Assembly: GCF_014145675.1 (NCBI RefSeq)
Contig: NZ_JACGZW010000004.1
Location: 434,001 to 498,000, forward strand
Direction of reading: 5' to 3'
DNA length: 64,000 nucleotides
Origin: Amycolatopsis dendrobii
GTDB taxonomy: Bacteria; Actinomycetota; Actinomycetes; Mycobacteriales; Pseudonocardiaceae
The notes beneath the pieces are model-generated. The model did no database searches. It was not told the origin of the DNA and worked only from the letters and a program-made list of their open reading frames with translations. Shown here piece after piece: positions 27,690 to 35,858 of the stretch (position 1 is the first letter of the stretch; each line of letters begins with the position of its first letter). A program made the translations under genes and the position numbers.

Positions 27690-28627
27690 GCCCGCCGCCG
27701 GCGGGCCCACAGCAGCAACAACGCCCACCACGCCCAGGCTCAGCGCGGAGCAGCACCACGCCACGCTCTGAGCTTTCCCGTAACGGCCGCTTCGCGGAAA
27801 TCTCGCCCGAAGTCGGTGTACTGGACGAGGAAGCCTTCAGCGCGGTCTTCCGCGAGGACGCAGACGAAGCAATGGCGTTGCTGGTCGAAATGAGCAAGGC
27901 GACCGACGAGTCCCTGCGCGCAGCCGCACGAGGCTTAGCCCGACGCCTGATGATCGACGTCGCAAGACGCGGCGTCGCGCGGGGCAGAGGCGTGGGAAAA
28001 TTACGTCGCGACCGAGCCGACCGAGGCGGCGAACTAGACCTGGACCGCTCCTTGCCAGCACTGGTAGATGCGGCTGCGGTCGGCAAGGTCCCAGCACTGG
28101 ACGACCTGGTGTCCCGCCGCTGGGCACGACCAGAATTGGCGCTATGTCTGGTAATCGACACCAGCGGCTCCATGACCGGTGCCCGGTTGGCCGCAGCCGC
28201 GCTGACGGCGGCAGCTTGTTCATGGCGAGCACCGGTCGAACACGCAGTGGTGTCTTTCGCCCGAAACGCGGAGGTGATCCGCCCACTACGGTCCTCCCGG
28301 TCGAAGGCTGCGGTGGTGGAGTCAGTGTTGTCCTTGCGAGGACACGGAGTCACCGCACTGGCAGCAGCTCTGCGAAAGGCGAACGAACAACTGGCATCCT
28401 CCCGCGCGGCAAGGAAAACGGTCCTCCTGTTATCGGATTGCCGTGCCACAGATGACCAGGATCCGCTGCCGGCAGCCCGCGCCTGCGAAGAGTTGTTGAT
28501 CCTCGCCCCAGCCGAGGACTGCGAGGAAGCCGAACGCTTCGCCCGCGAAGCGGGCGCCCGCTGGCAGCCACTCAGCGGCGCCGCAGCCGCCCCCGCCGCA
28601 CTAGCCACCCTGCTAGACCGTCCGTGA
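27686..28627 (+). CDS. VWA-domain protein, partner of MoxR; probable CTG start
   Basis: Clear coding sequence (FAEISPEVGVLDEEAFSAVF) extends upstream of the first in-frame ATG at 27872, but no ATG, GTG or TTG exists before the in-frame stop at 27668. A CTG at 27686 overlaps the MoxR stop (CTGA) and follows GGGGGAAG, so I infer a coupled CTG start giving 313 residues. The C-terminal half is a von Willebrand A domain with MIDAS motif DTSGSM and later Thr/Asp (LSDCRATD). A Gln/Pro-rich N terminus precedes a helical region. Three rare TTA codons (27935, 28001, 28430) are present. Confidence 0.75.
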   Translation: MSPPPAGPQQQQRPPRPGSARSSTTPRSELSRNGRFAEISPEVGVLDEEAFSAVFREDADEAMALLVEMSKATDESLRAAARGLARRLMIDVARRGVARGRGVGKLRRDRADRGGELDLDRSLPALVDAAAVGKVPALDDLVSRRWARPELALCLVIDTSGSMTGARLAAAALTAAACSWRAPVEHAVVSFARNAEVIRPLRSSRSKAAVVESVLSLRGHGVTALAAALRKANEQLASSRAARKTVLLLSDCRATDDQDPLPAARACEELLILAPAEDCEEAERFAREAGARWQPLSGAAAAPAALATLLDRP

Positions 28628-28656
28628 GGGACCCTCAGGAACTCTCATTCCCTCAC
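28624..28656 (+). terminator. hairpin at the VWA gene stop
   Basis: GTGAGGGA (28624-28631) and TCCCTCAC (28649-28656) pair perfectly across an 17-base loop; the VWA stop codon is inside the left arm. It is probably the first of two terminators for the operon. Confidence 0.5.
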
Positions 28657-28710
28657 GCCCCGCCCCACCGCCCCGCCGCCCGCCCACCGCTCGCCGTCCC
28701 GCCTCCGGCG

Positions 28711-28794
28711 CGCCCCAATGCCACTTTGGGTGCGTCAGACGCACCGAACGCCACATTGGGTGCGTCCCATGCACCCAATGCCACATTGGGGCGC
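28711..28794. repeat. three tandem 30-base units with a CCCAATG-CCA-CATTGGG core
   Basis: Units begin at 28711, 28741 and 28771 (the last 24 bases). The core of unit 3 is a perfect palindrome, CCCAATGCCACATTGGG; units 1 and 2 differ by one to three bases. They lie in a 388-base gap without genes between the VWA and TetR genes. Spacers differ, there are only three units and no cas genes, so this is not a CRISPR array. Confidence 0.7.
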
Positions 28795-28884
28795 TAGCCC
28801 CGACCCACCCGCGAAACCGCAGCCAGTGCACTCAACGATCGATGCACCCACACCACCCCCGCACCCCGATACGAAGCCACAATG

Positions 28885-28941
28885 CGGTCCGAGGGTGCTT
28901 GCCAAGGCATCTTTCCCGCCTTGGCAAGCACCCTCAGACCG
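28885..28941. terminator. very stable 23-bp hairpin
   Basis: Left arm 28885-28908 and right arm 28918-28941 pair with one mismatch around a 9-base loop; the inner 18 pairs (GAGGGTGCTTGCCAAGGC) are perfect. It lies between the convergent VWA and MftR-like genes and should stop transcripts from either side. Confidence 0.7.
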
Positions 28942-29015
28942 TCAGCACAATCAAGCTTCGGGGTGCCCCACGCAACCCCCGGGCCAATGTCGCCGCCAGG
29001 CGACGAGCCGCCCAG

Positions 29016-29651
29016 TCACAGCGACCCAGGCTCCCCAACCAACACCTCATCAGCGAACCCAGCAGCCAACGCCCGCAATCCCGCATCCAAATACAACGTC
29101 AGATCCGCATCCGCCCGAGCGGACCACCGCTCATAAGCCGCCCGGCAGGTAGCCAGCACAGCCCGCCCCACCGCCAGCGGATACAACGAATCCTCATCCT
29201 GCCCAGTCCGCCGAGCCACGAACCCGATCACGGCCCGCTCCCAATCGTCGTAATGCCGGGTGGCACTGGCCGCCAGCTCGGCCACCGTACTGAGCAAATT
29301 CATCCGCATCCGCAGCTCAGGCACATCCTCAGCCCGATAATGATTCGCCGCCAGCACCGCCCGCCGCACCGCCTCCAGCACGGGCACATCCTCTGGAGCC
29401 TGCGCGAGCAACTCCCGGATCGCATCCACCTCGGAGTCGAACTCGTTCCACAAGACATCCGACTTGGCGTCGTAATACCGAAAGAACGTCCGCCGGCTCA
29501 CCCCGGCCGCAGCCGCGATCTGGTCCACCGTCGTCTCGTGAAACCCCTGCTCAGTGAACAGCCGCAGCGCGATCTCCTCCAGTTGCCGCGCGCTGGTCCC
29601 CCGAGGCCGCCCCCGCCGGGGCCGAGCCTCGCCAACCGGTTCAGCAGGCAT
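29016..29651 (-). CDS. TetR regulator, MftR-like
   Basis: The 211-residue protein has a TetR HTH (IAAAAGVSRRTFFRYYDAK at about residues 45-63) and a ligand domain with FVARRTGQDEDSLYPLAVG, features that resemble MftR, the acyl-CoA-responsive repressor of mycofactocin genes. The mycofactocin biosynthetic genes themselves are not in the window, but the NDMA-type dehydrogenase cluster is just upstream. A perfect palindrome over its own promoter region (29674-29688) indicates autoregulation. Assignment as MftR rather than a general TetR is from overall resemblance only. Confidence 0.7.
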   Translation of the reverse strand: MPAEPVGEARPRRGRPRGTSARQLEEIALRLFTEQGFHETTVDQIAAAAGVSRRTFFRYYDAKSDVLWNEFDSEVDAIRELLAQAPEDVPVLEAVRRAVLAANHYRAEDVPELRMRMNLLSTVAELAASATRHYDDWERAVIGFVARRTGQDEDSLYPLAVGRAVLATCRAAYERWSARADADLTLYLDAGLRALAAGFADEVLVGEPGSL

Positions 29652-29673
29652 GCCTCCCCCTCCCGGACGCTTC

Positions 29674-29688
29674 TGTCACCCGGTGACA
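29674..29688 (-). promoter_or_regulatory. operator palindrome upstream of the MftR-like gene
   Basis: TGTCACC-C-GGTGACA is a perfect 15-base palindrome 22 bases before the regulator start. It overlaps a possible -10 (TAGTGT on the minus strand), which fits self-repression. Confidence 0.55.
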
Positions 29689-29940
29689 CTACTCGTCCAC
29701 CCGCCCCCAGCCGCACCTGCGACCCCCGAGGGACCGCCGAAGCGATATCCACAATGGACGGTCAAATTCACGAATAATGTGCGATAAACCCAGAACGCCC
29801 GAAACTGACCGCATTCACCGATTCGCGAAGCGGAATTCCGCGATTGCCACTCGAAAGAGGGACGTTGTGGACAGTGGACAAGTCTGTTGCGCCAGGTGTC
29901 AGATGTGAAGATCCTGCCGCAAAGCAGAATCGAGGATCCG

Positions 29941-30546
29941 ATGAGTGAGACCGCTGCTCGCCCGACCTCAACCGCCACCGGCATCGCCGACCCCGGCCCG
30001 CTCGGCCTGGCCGGTTTCGCCGCCACCACCTTCGTGCTCAGCGCGGTGAACGCCGGACTCATCCCCAAAGCCGTCGAACCGGTCGTCCTGCCGCTGGCCC
30101 TCTTCTACGGCGGACTGGCGCAGTTGCTGGCCGGGATGTGGGAATTCCGCAAGAACAACACCTTCGGCGCGACCGCGTTCGGCACCTACGGCGCGTTCTG
30201 GCTGGCTTTCGCCTTCTACGTCTGGCAGTTCTCGGCGAAGATCCCGCCCGCCGACGCGGCGACCGCGACCGGGATGTTCCTGTTGGTGTTCACCATTTTC
30301 ACCGGATACATGATGATCGCGTCGCTGCGCACGAACGCCGTCCTGATCGGAGTGTTCGTCCTGTTGTTCCTGACCTTCCTCTTCCTCACCATCGGGGAAT
30401 TGGGCGGCGCGGAAGGCGCGGGCAAGATCGGCGGCTGGCTCGGGCTCGCGACCGCGGTGGTCGCCTGGTACGGCTCGTTCGCGGTCGTCGCCAACGCCAC
30501 CTTCGGCCGCACGCTGCTGCCGACCGGGGCGATCGGCAAGCGCTGA
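29941..30546 (+). CDS. acetate uptake transporter, GPR1/FUN34/YaaH (SatP) family
   Basis: The 201-residue protein has six hydrophobic segments and the family entry motif as DPGPLGLAGFA near residue 17. Family members import acetate, succinate or other small acids. GAGGAT precedes the ATG at 29941 by a few bases; a frame opening at 29887 has no ribosome site. It could take up acetate of the sort made by the nearby alcohol/aldehyde dehydrogenases. The convergent cupin gene ends four bases after it. Confidence 0.88.
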   Translation: MSETAARPTSTATGIADPGPLGLAGFAATTFVLSAVNAGLIPKAVEPVVLPLALFYGGLAQLLAGMWEFRKNNTFGATAFGTYGAFWLAFAFYVWQFSAKIPPADAATATGMFLLVFTIFTGYMMIASLRTNAVLIGVFVLLFLTFLFLTIGELGGAEGAGKIGGWLGLATAVVAWYGSFAVVANATFGRTLLPTGAIGKR

Positions 30547-30550
30547 CCGC

Positions 30551-31168
30551 TCAGCGCACCGGTTCGTGCAGGAACAGGATCAGGCAGCCGCTTCGGCTGA
30601 ACGTCTGGTGCTCGACCTGGGCCGGATAGTCCACGAAGTCCCCGCGTGCGCGGCGGGCCGTGACGCGGGTGCCGTCCGGGTGGACGATCTCGTCGTCGGC
30701 TTCCCCGTCGAGGAACAGGAACCGGTGCGCGGTCGGATGAGGATGCCGCGGCGAGAACGAGCCCGGTTCGAAAGAGGACAGTCCGACCACGCGTTCGTCG
30801 AAGGTTTCGTCGAACGCCACGTCGAGCAGCAACCGGAACCACTGGCCGGGACTGGATTTCCGCCAGCCGGCGGGCCCGAACAGGTCCTCGGCCGGTTCCC
30901 CGAGCCGTTCGCCGCTGATGCTCAGCGCGAGACAGCCGTCCGGACTGGACAGTGCGCCGTCAGCGGCAAGGTACGCACCGGCGCGATGGTGCGCGAGAGT
31001 GCCTTCCAGCACCAACACCCGGTCTCCTGGGTCGGCCAGCGTCGCACCCGCACCCAGCCGGACCAGCGTGAACGAGTCGCCCGGCGACTGCAGCAGTTCC
31101 TTCGTCCAGGCCCCAGGCCCGGACTCGGTCCAGCCGACGGGGGAGAAGGTCGCGGTGTGGTTCGGCAT
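30551..31168 (-). CDS. cupin-domain protein
   Basis: The 205-residue protein appears to hold two cupin folds, the second with HPHPTAHRFLFLDGEAD and VEHQTFSRSGCLILFLHE, which carries the usual metal-binding His set (two His, one Glu/Asp, one later His). It resembles ChrR-like or acireductone-type small cupins; the reaction is unknown. GGGAG lies a few bases before the ATG at 31168. The gene ends four bases from the convergent transporter, with no space for a separate terminator. Confidence 0.75.
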   Translation of the reverse strand: MPNHTATFSPVGWTESGPGAWTKELLQSPGDSFTLVRLGAGATLADPGDRVLVLEGTLAHHRAGAYLAADGALSSPDGCLALSISGERLGEPAEDLFGPAGWRKSSPGQWFRLLLDVAFDETFDERVVGLSSFEPGSFSPRHPHPTAHRFLFLDGEADDEIVHPDGTRVTARRARGDFVDYPAQVEHQTFSRSGCLILFLHEPVR

Positions 31169-31251
31169 CGGCTCCCTTTCCCGGCGTCGCCCCGACGATG
31201 CCGGGAAACGGGACCGAGCGGCAACCGGATCGCCGGGACGCTGCCCGAAGG

Positions 31252-31710
31252 TCACTCCGGCCGGTCCTCGCCGCGCACCCACGAGTCGAGCACGATCAGG
31301 GTGCGCGTGCTGGTGATCCGGTGGCTGCGCCGCAGTTCGTCGATCGTGCTCTGCAGATGCGCCATGTCGCGGCTGCGCAGCCACACGACCGCGTCCGGGT
31401 CGCCCGCGATGGTGAAGACCGCCTGCGCCTCCGGGATCCGGGTGGTGGTCTCGACGATCTCGGCGACGTTCGTGCTGCCGAAGAACCGCAGCTGTGCGAA
31501 CGCCTCGATGCCCCAGCCGAGTTTCGCGTGGTCGACCTGCACGGTGAAGCCGGTGATCACGCCCTTCTCCCGGAGCCGGTCGACGCGCCGCTTCACCGCC
31601 GCGGTGGAGAGCGACACCCGCCCGGCGATGTCCGAGAACGTGCGCCGGGCGTCCTCGCGGAGCAACGCGATGATCTCGTGGTCGGTCGCGTCCAGCAGTT
31701 CTTCGGCCAT
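31252..31710 (-). CDS. Lrp/AsnC family regulator
   Basis: The 152-residue protein has the AsnC-type HTH (FSDIAGRVSLSTAAVKRRVDRLREKGVI) and a RAM ligand domain with the typical turn in FTIAGDPDAVVWLRSRD. It is divergent from the indolepyruvate ferredoxin oxidoreductase gene and probably senses an amino acid to control it. The ATG at 31710 is chosen; another three codons upstream (31719) is possible. Neither has a strong ribosome site. Confidence 0.9.
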   Translation of the reverse strand: MAEELLDATDHEIIALLREDARRTFSDIAGRVSLSTAAVKRRVDRLREKGVITGFTVQVDHAKLGWGIEAFAQLRFFGSTNVAEIVETTTRIPEAQAVFTIAGDPDAVVWLRSRDMAHLQSTIDELRRSHRITSTRTLIVLDSWVRGEDRPE

Positions 31711-31774
31711 GAGCGGCATCGTACGCAACGGATCTGCCCGATCGGCCCTCTCGCGCGTCATCCTTTGCGTCCTT

Positions 31775-31788
31775 GCCACTACAGTGGC
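31775..31788. promoter_or_regulatory. palindrome between lrp and the oxidoreductase gene
   Basis: GCCACT-AC-AGTGGC is a perfect inverted repeat in the 174-base divergent region, close to a TACAGT that may serve as -10. It is a candidate binding site for the Lrp regulator. Confidence 0.35.
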
Positions 31789-31884
31789 CGGGCACGTTGC
31801 GCCGGGCTCAGGCGTGGGGTGAGGTGGCTCACGTCCCAGCGGCGGGTGCCCGTGGGCTTGATGGCGTGCGGAAGGGAAGTGCGG

Positions 31885-34800
31885 ATGAACGCCTTCACGT
31901 TGGAAGACCGGTACGTGCGCGAAGCGGGCACTGTCTACTTGACCGGGGTGCAGGCGCTGGTCCGCGTCCTGCTCGACCGGATCCGGCTGGACCGGCGGAA
32001 CGGCGCCGATTCGGCGGCCTTCGTGTCCGGGTACCAGGGTTCGCCGCTCGGCGGATTCGACCTGGAGCTGGCGCGGCGGTCGGGATTGCTGGCCGAGCAC
32101 AACATCGTGCACAAGCCGGGCGTCAACGAGGAACTCGGCGCGACCGCGGTCATGGGCAGCCAGCTGGCCGCCCGAGCAGGCACGATGCGACACGACGGCG
32201 TGGTCGGCATGTGGTACGGCAAGGCCCCCGGCCTCGACCGCGCCACCGACGCGCTGCGGCACGCGAACCTCGCCGGCGCCGATCCGCGCGGGGGTGCGGT
32301 CGCGCTGGTCGGCGACGACCCGAACGCGAAATCCTCGACCATCCCGTGTGCGTCCGAGCACGCGCTCGCCGACCTCGCGATGCCGGTGTTCTTCCCGGCC
32401 GATTCGCAGGACGTGCTGGAGCACGGCAGGCACGCCGTCGAACTTTCCCGCGCGAGCGGGCTGTGGTCCTCGATGAAGATCGTCGCGAACGTCGCCGACT
32501 CCGGCGGCACCGCGCTGGTCGATTCGGAGTGGACCGCGCCGGAGCTGCCCGAGGGCGCGTACAAGCACCAGCCGAACAGCCGTCTTCTCGGTCCGGAGCT
32601 GATCACGCTCGAGCACAGCCTGCACCGGGTACGGCTGCCGCTCGCGATGGAATACGTGCGGGCCAGCGGAATCAACCGGATCGTCCGATCCGGACCGGAC
32701 GATCGCGTCGGCATCGTCACCGCCGGGAAGTCCTATTTGGACCTTCGCCAGGCGCTGCGGATGCTGGGCCTCGACGAGTCCGAACTGTCCCGTTACGGCA
32801 TCCGGTTGCTGAAGCTCGGCGTCGTGTACCCGGTCGAACCGGGCATCGTCAAGGAATTCGCCGAGGGCCTCGACGAGATCCTGGTGATCGAGGAAAAGCG
32901 CGCGCTGGTCGAACCGGCGATCAAGGAGATCCTCTACGGCCGCACCGGCGCGCCGCGCGTGTACGGCAAGTCCGACCCGCACGGCCAGGTGCTGTTCACC
33001 GAACTCGGCGAACTGGACCCGGACCGCATCGCGAGCGGACTGGCCAAGCGCCTCCCGGACGCGGAACCCGTTGCGGCATGGAAACAACGGCGTCGCCGCG
33101 AGCGGATTTCGGTGCCGCTGCTGGCGCGTACGCCGTACTTCTGCTCCGGCTGCCCGCACAACTCGTCCACCAAGGTCCCGGACGGCACGCTCGTCGGCGC
33201 CGGAATCGGCTGCCACACCATGGCTTTGTTCATGGAACCGGAGCAGGTCGGCGAGGTCGTCGGGCTGACCCAGATGGGCGGCGAGGGCGCGCAATGGATC
33301 GGCATGGCTCCGTTCGTGGAGACGCCGCACTTGATGCAGAACATCGGCGACGGCACGTTCATGCACTCCGGCAGCCTCGCCGTGCGCGCGGCGGTGGCGG
33401 CCGGCGTCGACATCACCTACAAGCTGCTTTACAACTCGGCGGTCGCGATGACCGGCGGTCAGGACGCTGTCGGCGGACTGTCCGTGGAGAAGGTCGCTGC
33501 GCTGCTGCTGACCGAGGGCGCGGCGAAGGTCATCATCACCTCGGACGCACCGCGACGGCTGCGGAAGCGCAAGCTGCCGCGCGGGGTCGAGGTGCGCGAC
33601 CGTTCGGAACTTCTTCGCACGCAAGAAGAACTGGCGGCGCACCGCGGGGTCACGGTGTTGATCCACGAGCAGGAGTGCGCGGCGGAGAAGCGGCGCAAGC
33701 GTCGGCGCGGGAAGCAGGAAACGCCTGCGCGCAAGGTGTTCATCAACGAACGCGTCTGCGAAGGCTGCGGCGACTGCGGCGTGAAGTCGAATTGCCTTTC
33801 AGTGCAACCGGTCGAGACGGAGTTCGGCCGTAAAACCCAGATCCACCAAGCTTCGTGCAACGTCGACTACTCGTGCCTCGACGGCGACTGCCCGTCGTTC
33901 CTGACTGTCGTCCCGACCGGCGAGGTCAAGCGGCGGCATCTCGCCCCGATCAGCGCGGAGGTCCTGCCGGAACCGGCGAAAACCCTGTCCGACGTCGCCG
34001 TGCGGATCACTGGCATCGGCGGCACCGGCGTGGTCACCGTCGCGCAGATCCTGGGTGTCGCCGGGGTTCTGGACGGCAAGCAGGTGCGCACCCTCGACCA
34101 GACCGGTCTCGCGCAAAAGGGCGGCGCGGTGGTCTCGGACGTGAAGATCTCGACCGGCGCGGTCGAGCAGGCGCCGAAACTCGCCAACGGCGAGTGCGAC
34201 CTCTACCTCGCGTGCGACGCGCTGGTCGCCGCCGACCCGGCGTACCTCGGTGTGGCCGACGCCGGGCGGACGGTCGCCGTGGTGTCCACTTCGGAGGTCC
34301 CGACCGGGCGCATGGTGGTGGACAAGGAAGTTTCCTACCCGGACCAGTCGAGCATCCGCGGCGCGCTCGGCGACGCGACCGCCGCCGGGCACTACCTCGA
34401 CGCGCGCGGCCTCGCCGAGCAGATCTTCGGCGACGACCAGTTCGCGAACATCCTCCAGCTCGGCGCGGCCTATCAGACCGGCTCGCTGGCGGTCACCGCG
34501 GAGAGCCTGGAACAGGCCATCAAGATCAACGGGACCGCGGTGGAGACGAACCTCCAGGCGTTCCGGCGCGGCAGGCAGCTGGTCGCCGACCCGGACGCGC
34601 TCAACGCGGAACTCTCGCCGTCGGCGGAGGCCGCGGCCCCGGCCGTTGCCGACGCGGAAGCAGTCCGCCGGGTGCGTGCTTCGGTGCGGGCCGACGGCGA
34701 GCTCGCCCGGGTGCTCGACCTGCGGATCCCGGACCTCATCGCCTACCAGGACGAGCGCTACGCGCGGGAGTACGCGGAGTTCGTCGAGCGGGTCCGCACC

Positions 34801-35328
34801 CGAGCCAGTGCTTCGGTGACCGAGGCGGTCGCGCGGAACCTCTACAAGCTCATGGCCTACAAGGACGAGTACGAGGTGGCGCGGCTGTCGCTGGACCCGC
34901 AGCTGACCGCGGAAATCGAAGCCCAGTTCGGTGCCGGCACGCGCTTCGCGCACCGGCTGCACCCGCCGGTGCTGCGCGCGCTGGGCATGAACCGCAAGAT
35001 CAGCCTCGGCGGCCGCAGCTTCCGGCCCGCGTTCGCGGCGCTGCGGGCCATGCGCAAGCTCCGCGGGACGAAGCTGGACCCGTTCGGCCGCGCCGAGGTC
35101 CGGCGGGTCGAGCGGGCGCTGATCGGCGAGTACCGGCAGGCGCTGACGCGTGCGCTCGAGGTGGCCGACCGGGGCGACGCCCGGCTGGTCGAACTGGCCG
35201 CGCTGCCGGACTCGGTGCGCGGGTACGAGGAGATCAAGCTGGCGAATGTCGCGGCCTACCGGCGGCGGCAGGAGGAACTGCTGCGCGAGCTGGAGATGCC
35301 GGACTCGGTGCGGGTCGCCACCGCCTGA
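31885..35328 (+). CDS. indolepyruvate ferredoxin oxidoreductase, fused subunits
   Basis: The 1147-residue enzyme oxidatively decarboxylates aryl- or branched-chain 2-oxo acids to acyl-CoA with ferredoxin as acceptor, in amino acid breakdown. Domains in order: a TPP-dependent pyrimidine domain (GYQGSPLGGFD), TPP-binding region (CSGCPHNSSTK, GIGCHTMALF), a 4Fe-4S ferredoxin insert (CEGCGDCG, then CNVDYSCLDGDC), a gamma domain (RITGIGGTGVVTVAQ) and a C-terminal DUF6537-like part. The fusion of alpha, beta and gamma parts is normal for actinobacteria. The ATG at 31885 has GAAGGGAAG upstream. It diverges from lrp. Confidence 0.93.
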   Translation: MNAFTLEDRYVREAGTVYLTGVQALVRVLLDRIRLDRRNGADSAAFVSGYQGSPLGGFDLELARRSGLLAEHNIVHKPGVNEELGATAVMGSQLAARAGTMRHDGVVGMWYGKAPGLDRATDALRHANLAGADPRGGAVALVGDDPNAKSSTIPCASEHALADLAMPVFFPADSQDVLEHGRHAVELSRASGLWSSMKIVANVADSGGTALVDSEWTAPELPEGAYKHQPNSRLLGPELITLEHSLHRVRLPLAMEYVRASGINRIVRSGPDDRVGIVTAGKSYLDLRQALRMLGLDESELSRYGIRLLKLGVVYPVEPGIVKEFAEGLDEILVIEEKRALVEPAIKEILYGRTGAPRVYGKSDPHGQVLFTELGELDPDRIASGLAKRLPDAEPVAAWKQRRRRERISVPLLARTPYFCSGCPHNSSTKVPDGTLVGAGIGCHTMALFMEPEQVGEVVGLTQMGGEGAQWIGMAPFVETPHLMQNIGDGTFMHSGSLAVRAAVAAGVDITYKLLYNSAVAMTGGQDAVGGLSVEKVAALLLTEGAAKVIITSDAPRRLRKRKLPRGVEVRDRSELLRTQEELAAHRGVTVLIHEQECAAEKRRKRRRGKQETPARKVFINERVCEGCGDCGVKSNCLSVQPVETEFGRKTQIHQASCNVDYSCLDGDCPSFLTVVPTGEVKRRHLAPISAEVLPEPAKTLSDVAVRITGIGGTGVVTVAQILGVAGVLDGKQVRTLDQTGLAQKGGAVVSDVKISTGAVEQAPKLANGECDLYLACDALVAADPAYLGVADAGRTVAVVSTSEVPTGRMVVDKEVSYPDQSSIRGALGDATAAGHYLDARGLAEQIFGDDQFANILQLGAAYQTGSLAVTAESLEQAIKINGTAVETNLQAFRRGRQLVADPDALNAELSPSAEAAAPAVADAEAVRRVRASVRADGELARVLDLRIPDLIAYQDERYAREYAEFVERVRTRASASVTEAVARNLYKLMAYKDEYEVARLSLDPQLTAEIEAQFGAGTRFAHRLHPPVLRALGMNRKISLGGRSFRPAFAALRAMRKLRGTKLDPFGRAEVRRVERALIGEYRQALTRALEVADRGDARLVELAALPDSVRGYEEIKLANVAAYRRRQEELLRELEMPDSVRVATA

Positions 35329-35336
35329 GCCGGGAG

Positions 35337-35366
35337 CCGCTGCGGGACAGCCCCGTCCCGCAGCGG
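35337..35366 (+). terminator. 12-bp terminator after the oxidoreductase gene
   Basis: Perfect arms CCGCTGCGGGAC (35337-35348) and GTCCCGCAGCGG (35355-35366) with a six-base loop begin nine bases after the stop. Confidence 0.75.
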
Positions 35367-35455
35367 ATTCCACGCGGAATCCCCCTAATCGAAGCGTGAT
35401 CAACGTCGGAAAACGGAATTCAACGCGGATTCCGTGCTCATCTTCCGCGCGGACT

Positions 35456-35501
35456 CCGAAACGGCGAGAAGCCGGGCAACCCCGCTTCCTCGCCGTTTCG
35501 G
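35456..35501 (+). terminator. second hairpin downstream of the oxidoreductase gene
   Basis: Perfect 13-base arms CCGAAACGGCGAG (35456-35468) and CTCGCCGTTTCGG (35489-35501) enclose a 20-base loop, followed by a short CTTTCCC stretch. It may be a back-up terminator or insulate the next promoter. Confidence 0.55.
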
Positions 35502-35858
35502 CTTTCCCGTCGCGCCCGGTCCGGCGCGAAAAGCCTTGTAGGTGTCACACCAACGGGTGGTCCTGGCGAACCTCTTCGGGCGACCCGCGTCCGTCCCCCG
35601 ATCGGTGGGGTGGGCGGCGTCCGGCGGGGTGGCGCGACGGCGGCCCTGTGACCAGCGCGGACGCGCCGAATCCCCTAATGCCCCTAATCGGGGGAGCGGC
35701 GAAGTCCCTAGTGGGTGCCCCGGCTAACCCGGGTGACCCCCCGATGGCGGGCATTCGGCGGCGTCCTATGTTCGGAAAAGGAGCCGGCTCTGGGGCCGGC
35801 TCGTCCGTTTCTCGGACACCCCACCCCGATCCGTTGTCACCACAGGAGAATACGAACT
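35502..35858 (+). promoter_or_regulatory. upstream region of the IniB-like gene
   Basis: This 357-base region has no credible gene. It holds the palindrome GGTGTCACACC near 35541, tandem 9-mers CCCCTAATG and CCCCTAATC (35672-35689) that also occur once at 35382, and AGGAG about nine bases before the ATG at 35859. Such a long, motif-rich leader suggests a strongly regulated promoter, but no -35/-10 pair stands out. Confidence 0.4.

Noticed and set aside
28711..28794. CRISPR array
   Set aside because: Only three units, no unique spacers and no cas genes.
28718..29152. Plus-strand reading frame in the VWA-TetR gap
   Set aside because: It is Pro/Gln/Thr-rich low-complexity, runs over the repeats and hairpin and overlaps the TetR gene.
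31711..33666. Extension of the Lrp frame to 804 residues
   Set aside because: It lies antisense to the oxidoreductase gene; Lrp proteins are about 150 residues.
35543..35549. TGTCACA upstream of the IniB-like gene as a second ECF41 promoter
   Set aside because: No CGTC-like -10 lies 15-16 bases downstream, and a 7-mer is expected several times by chance in 64 kb.
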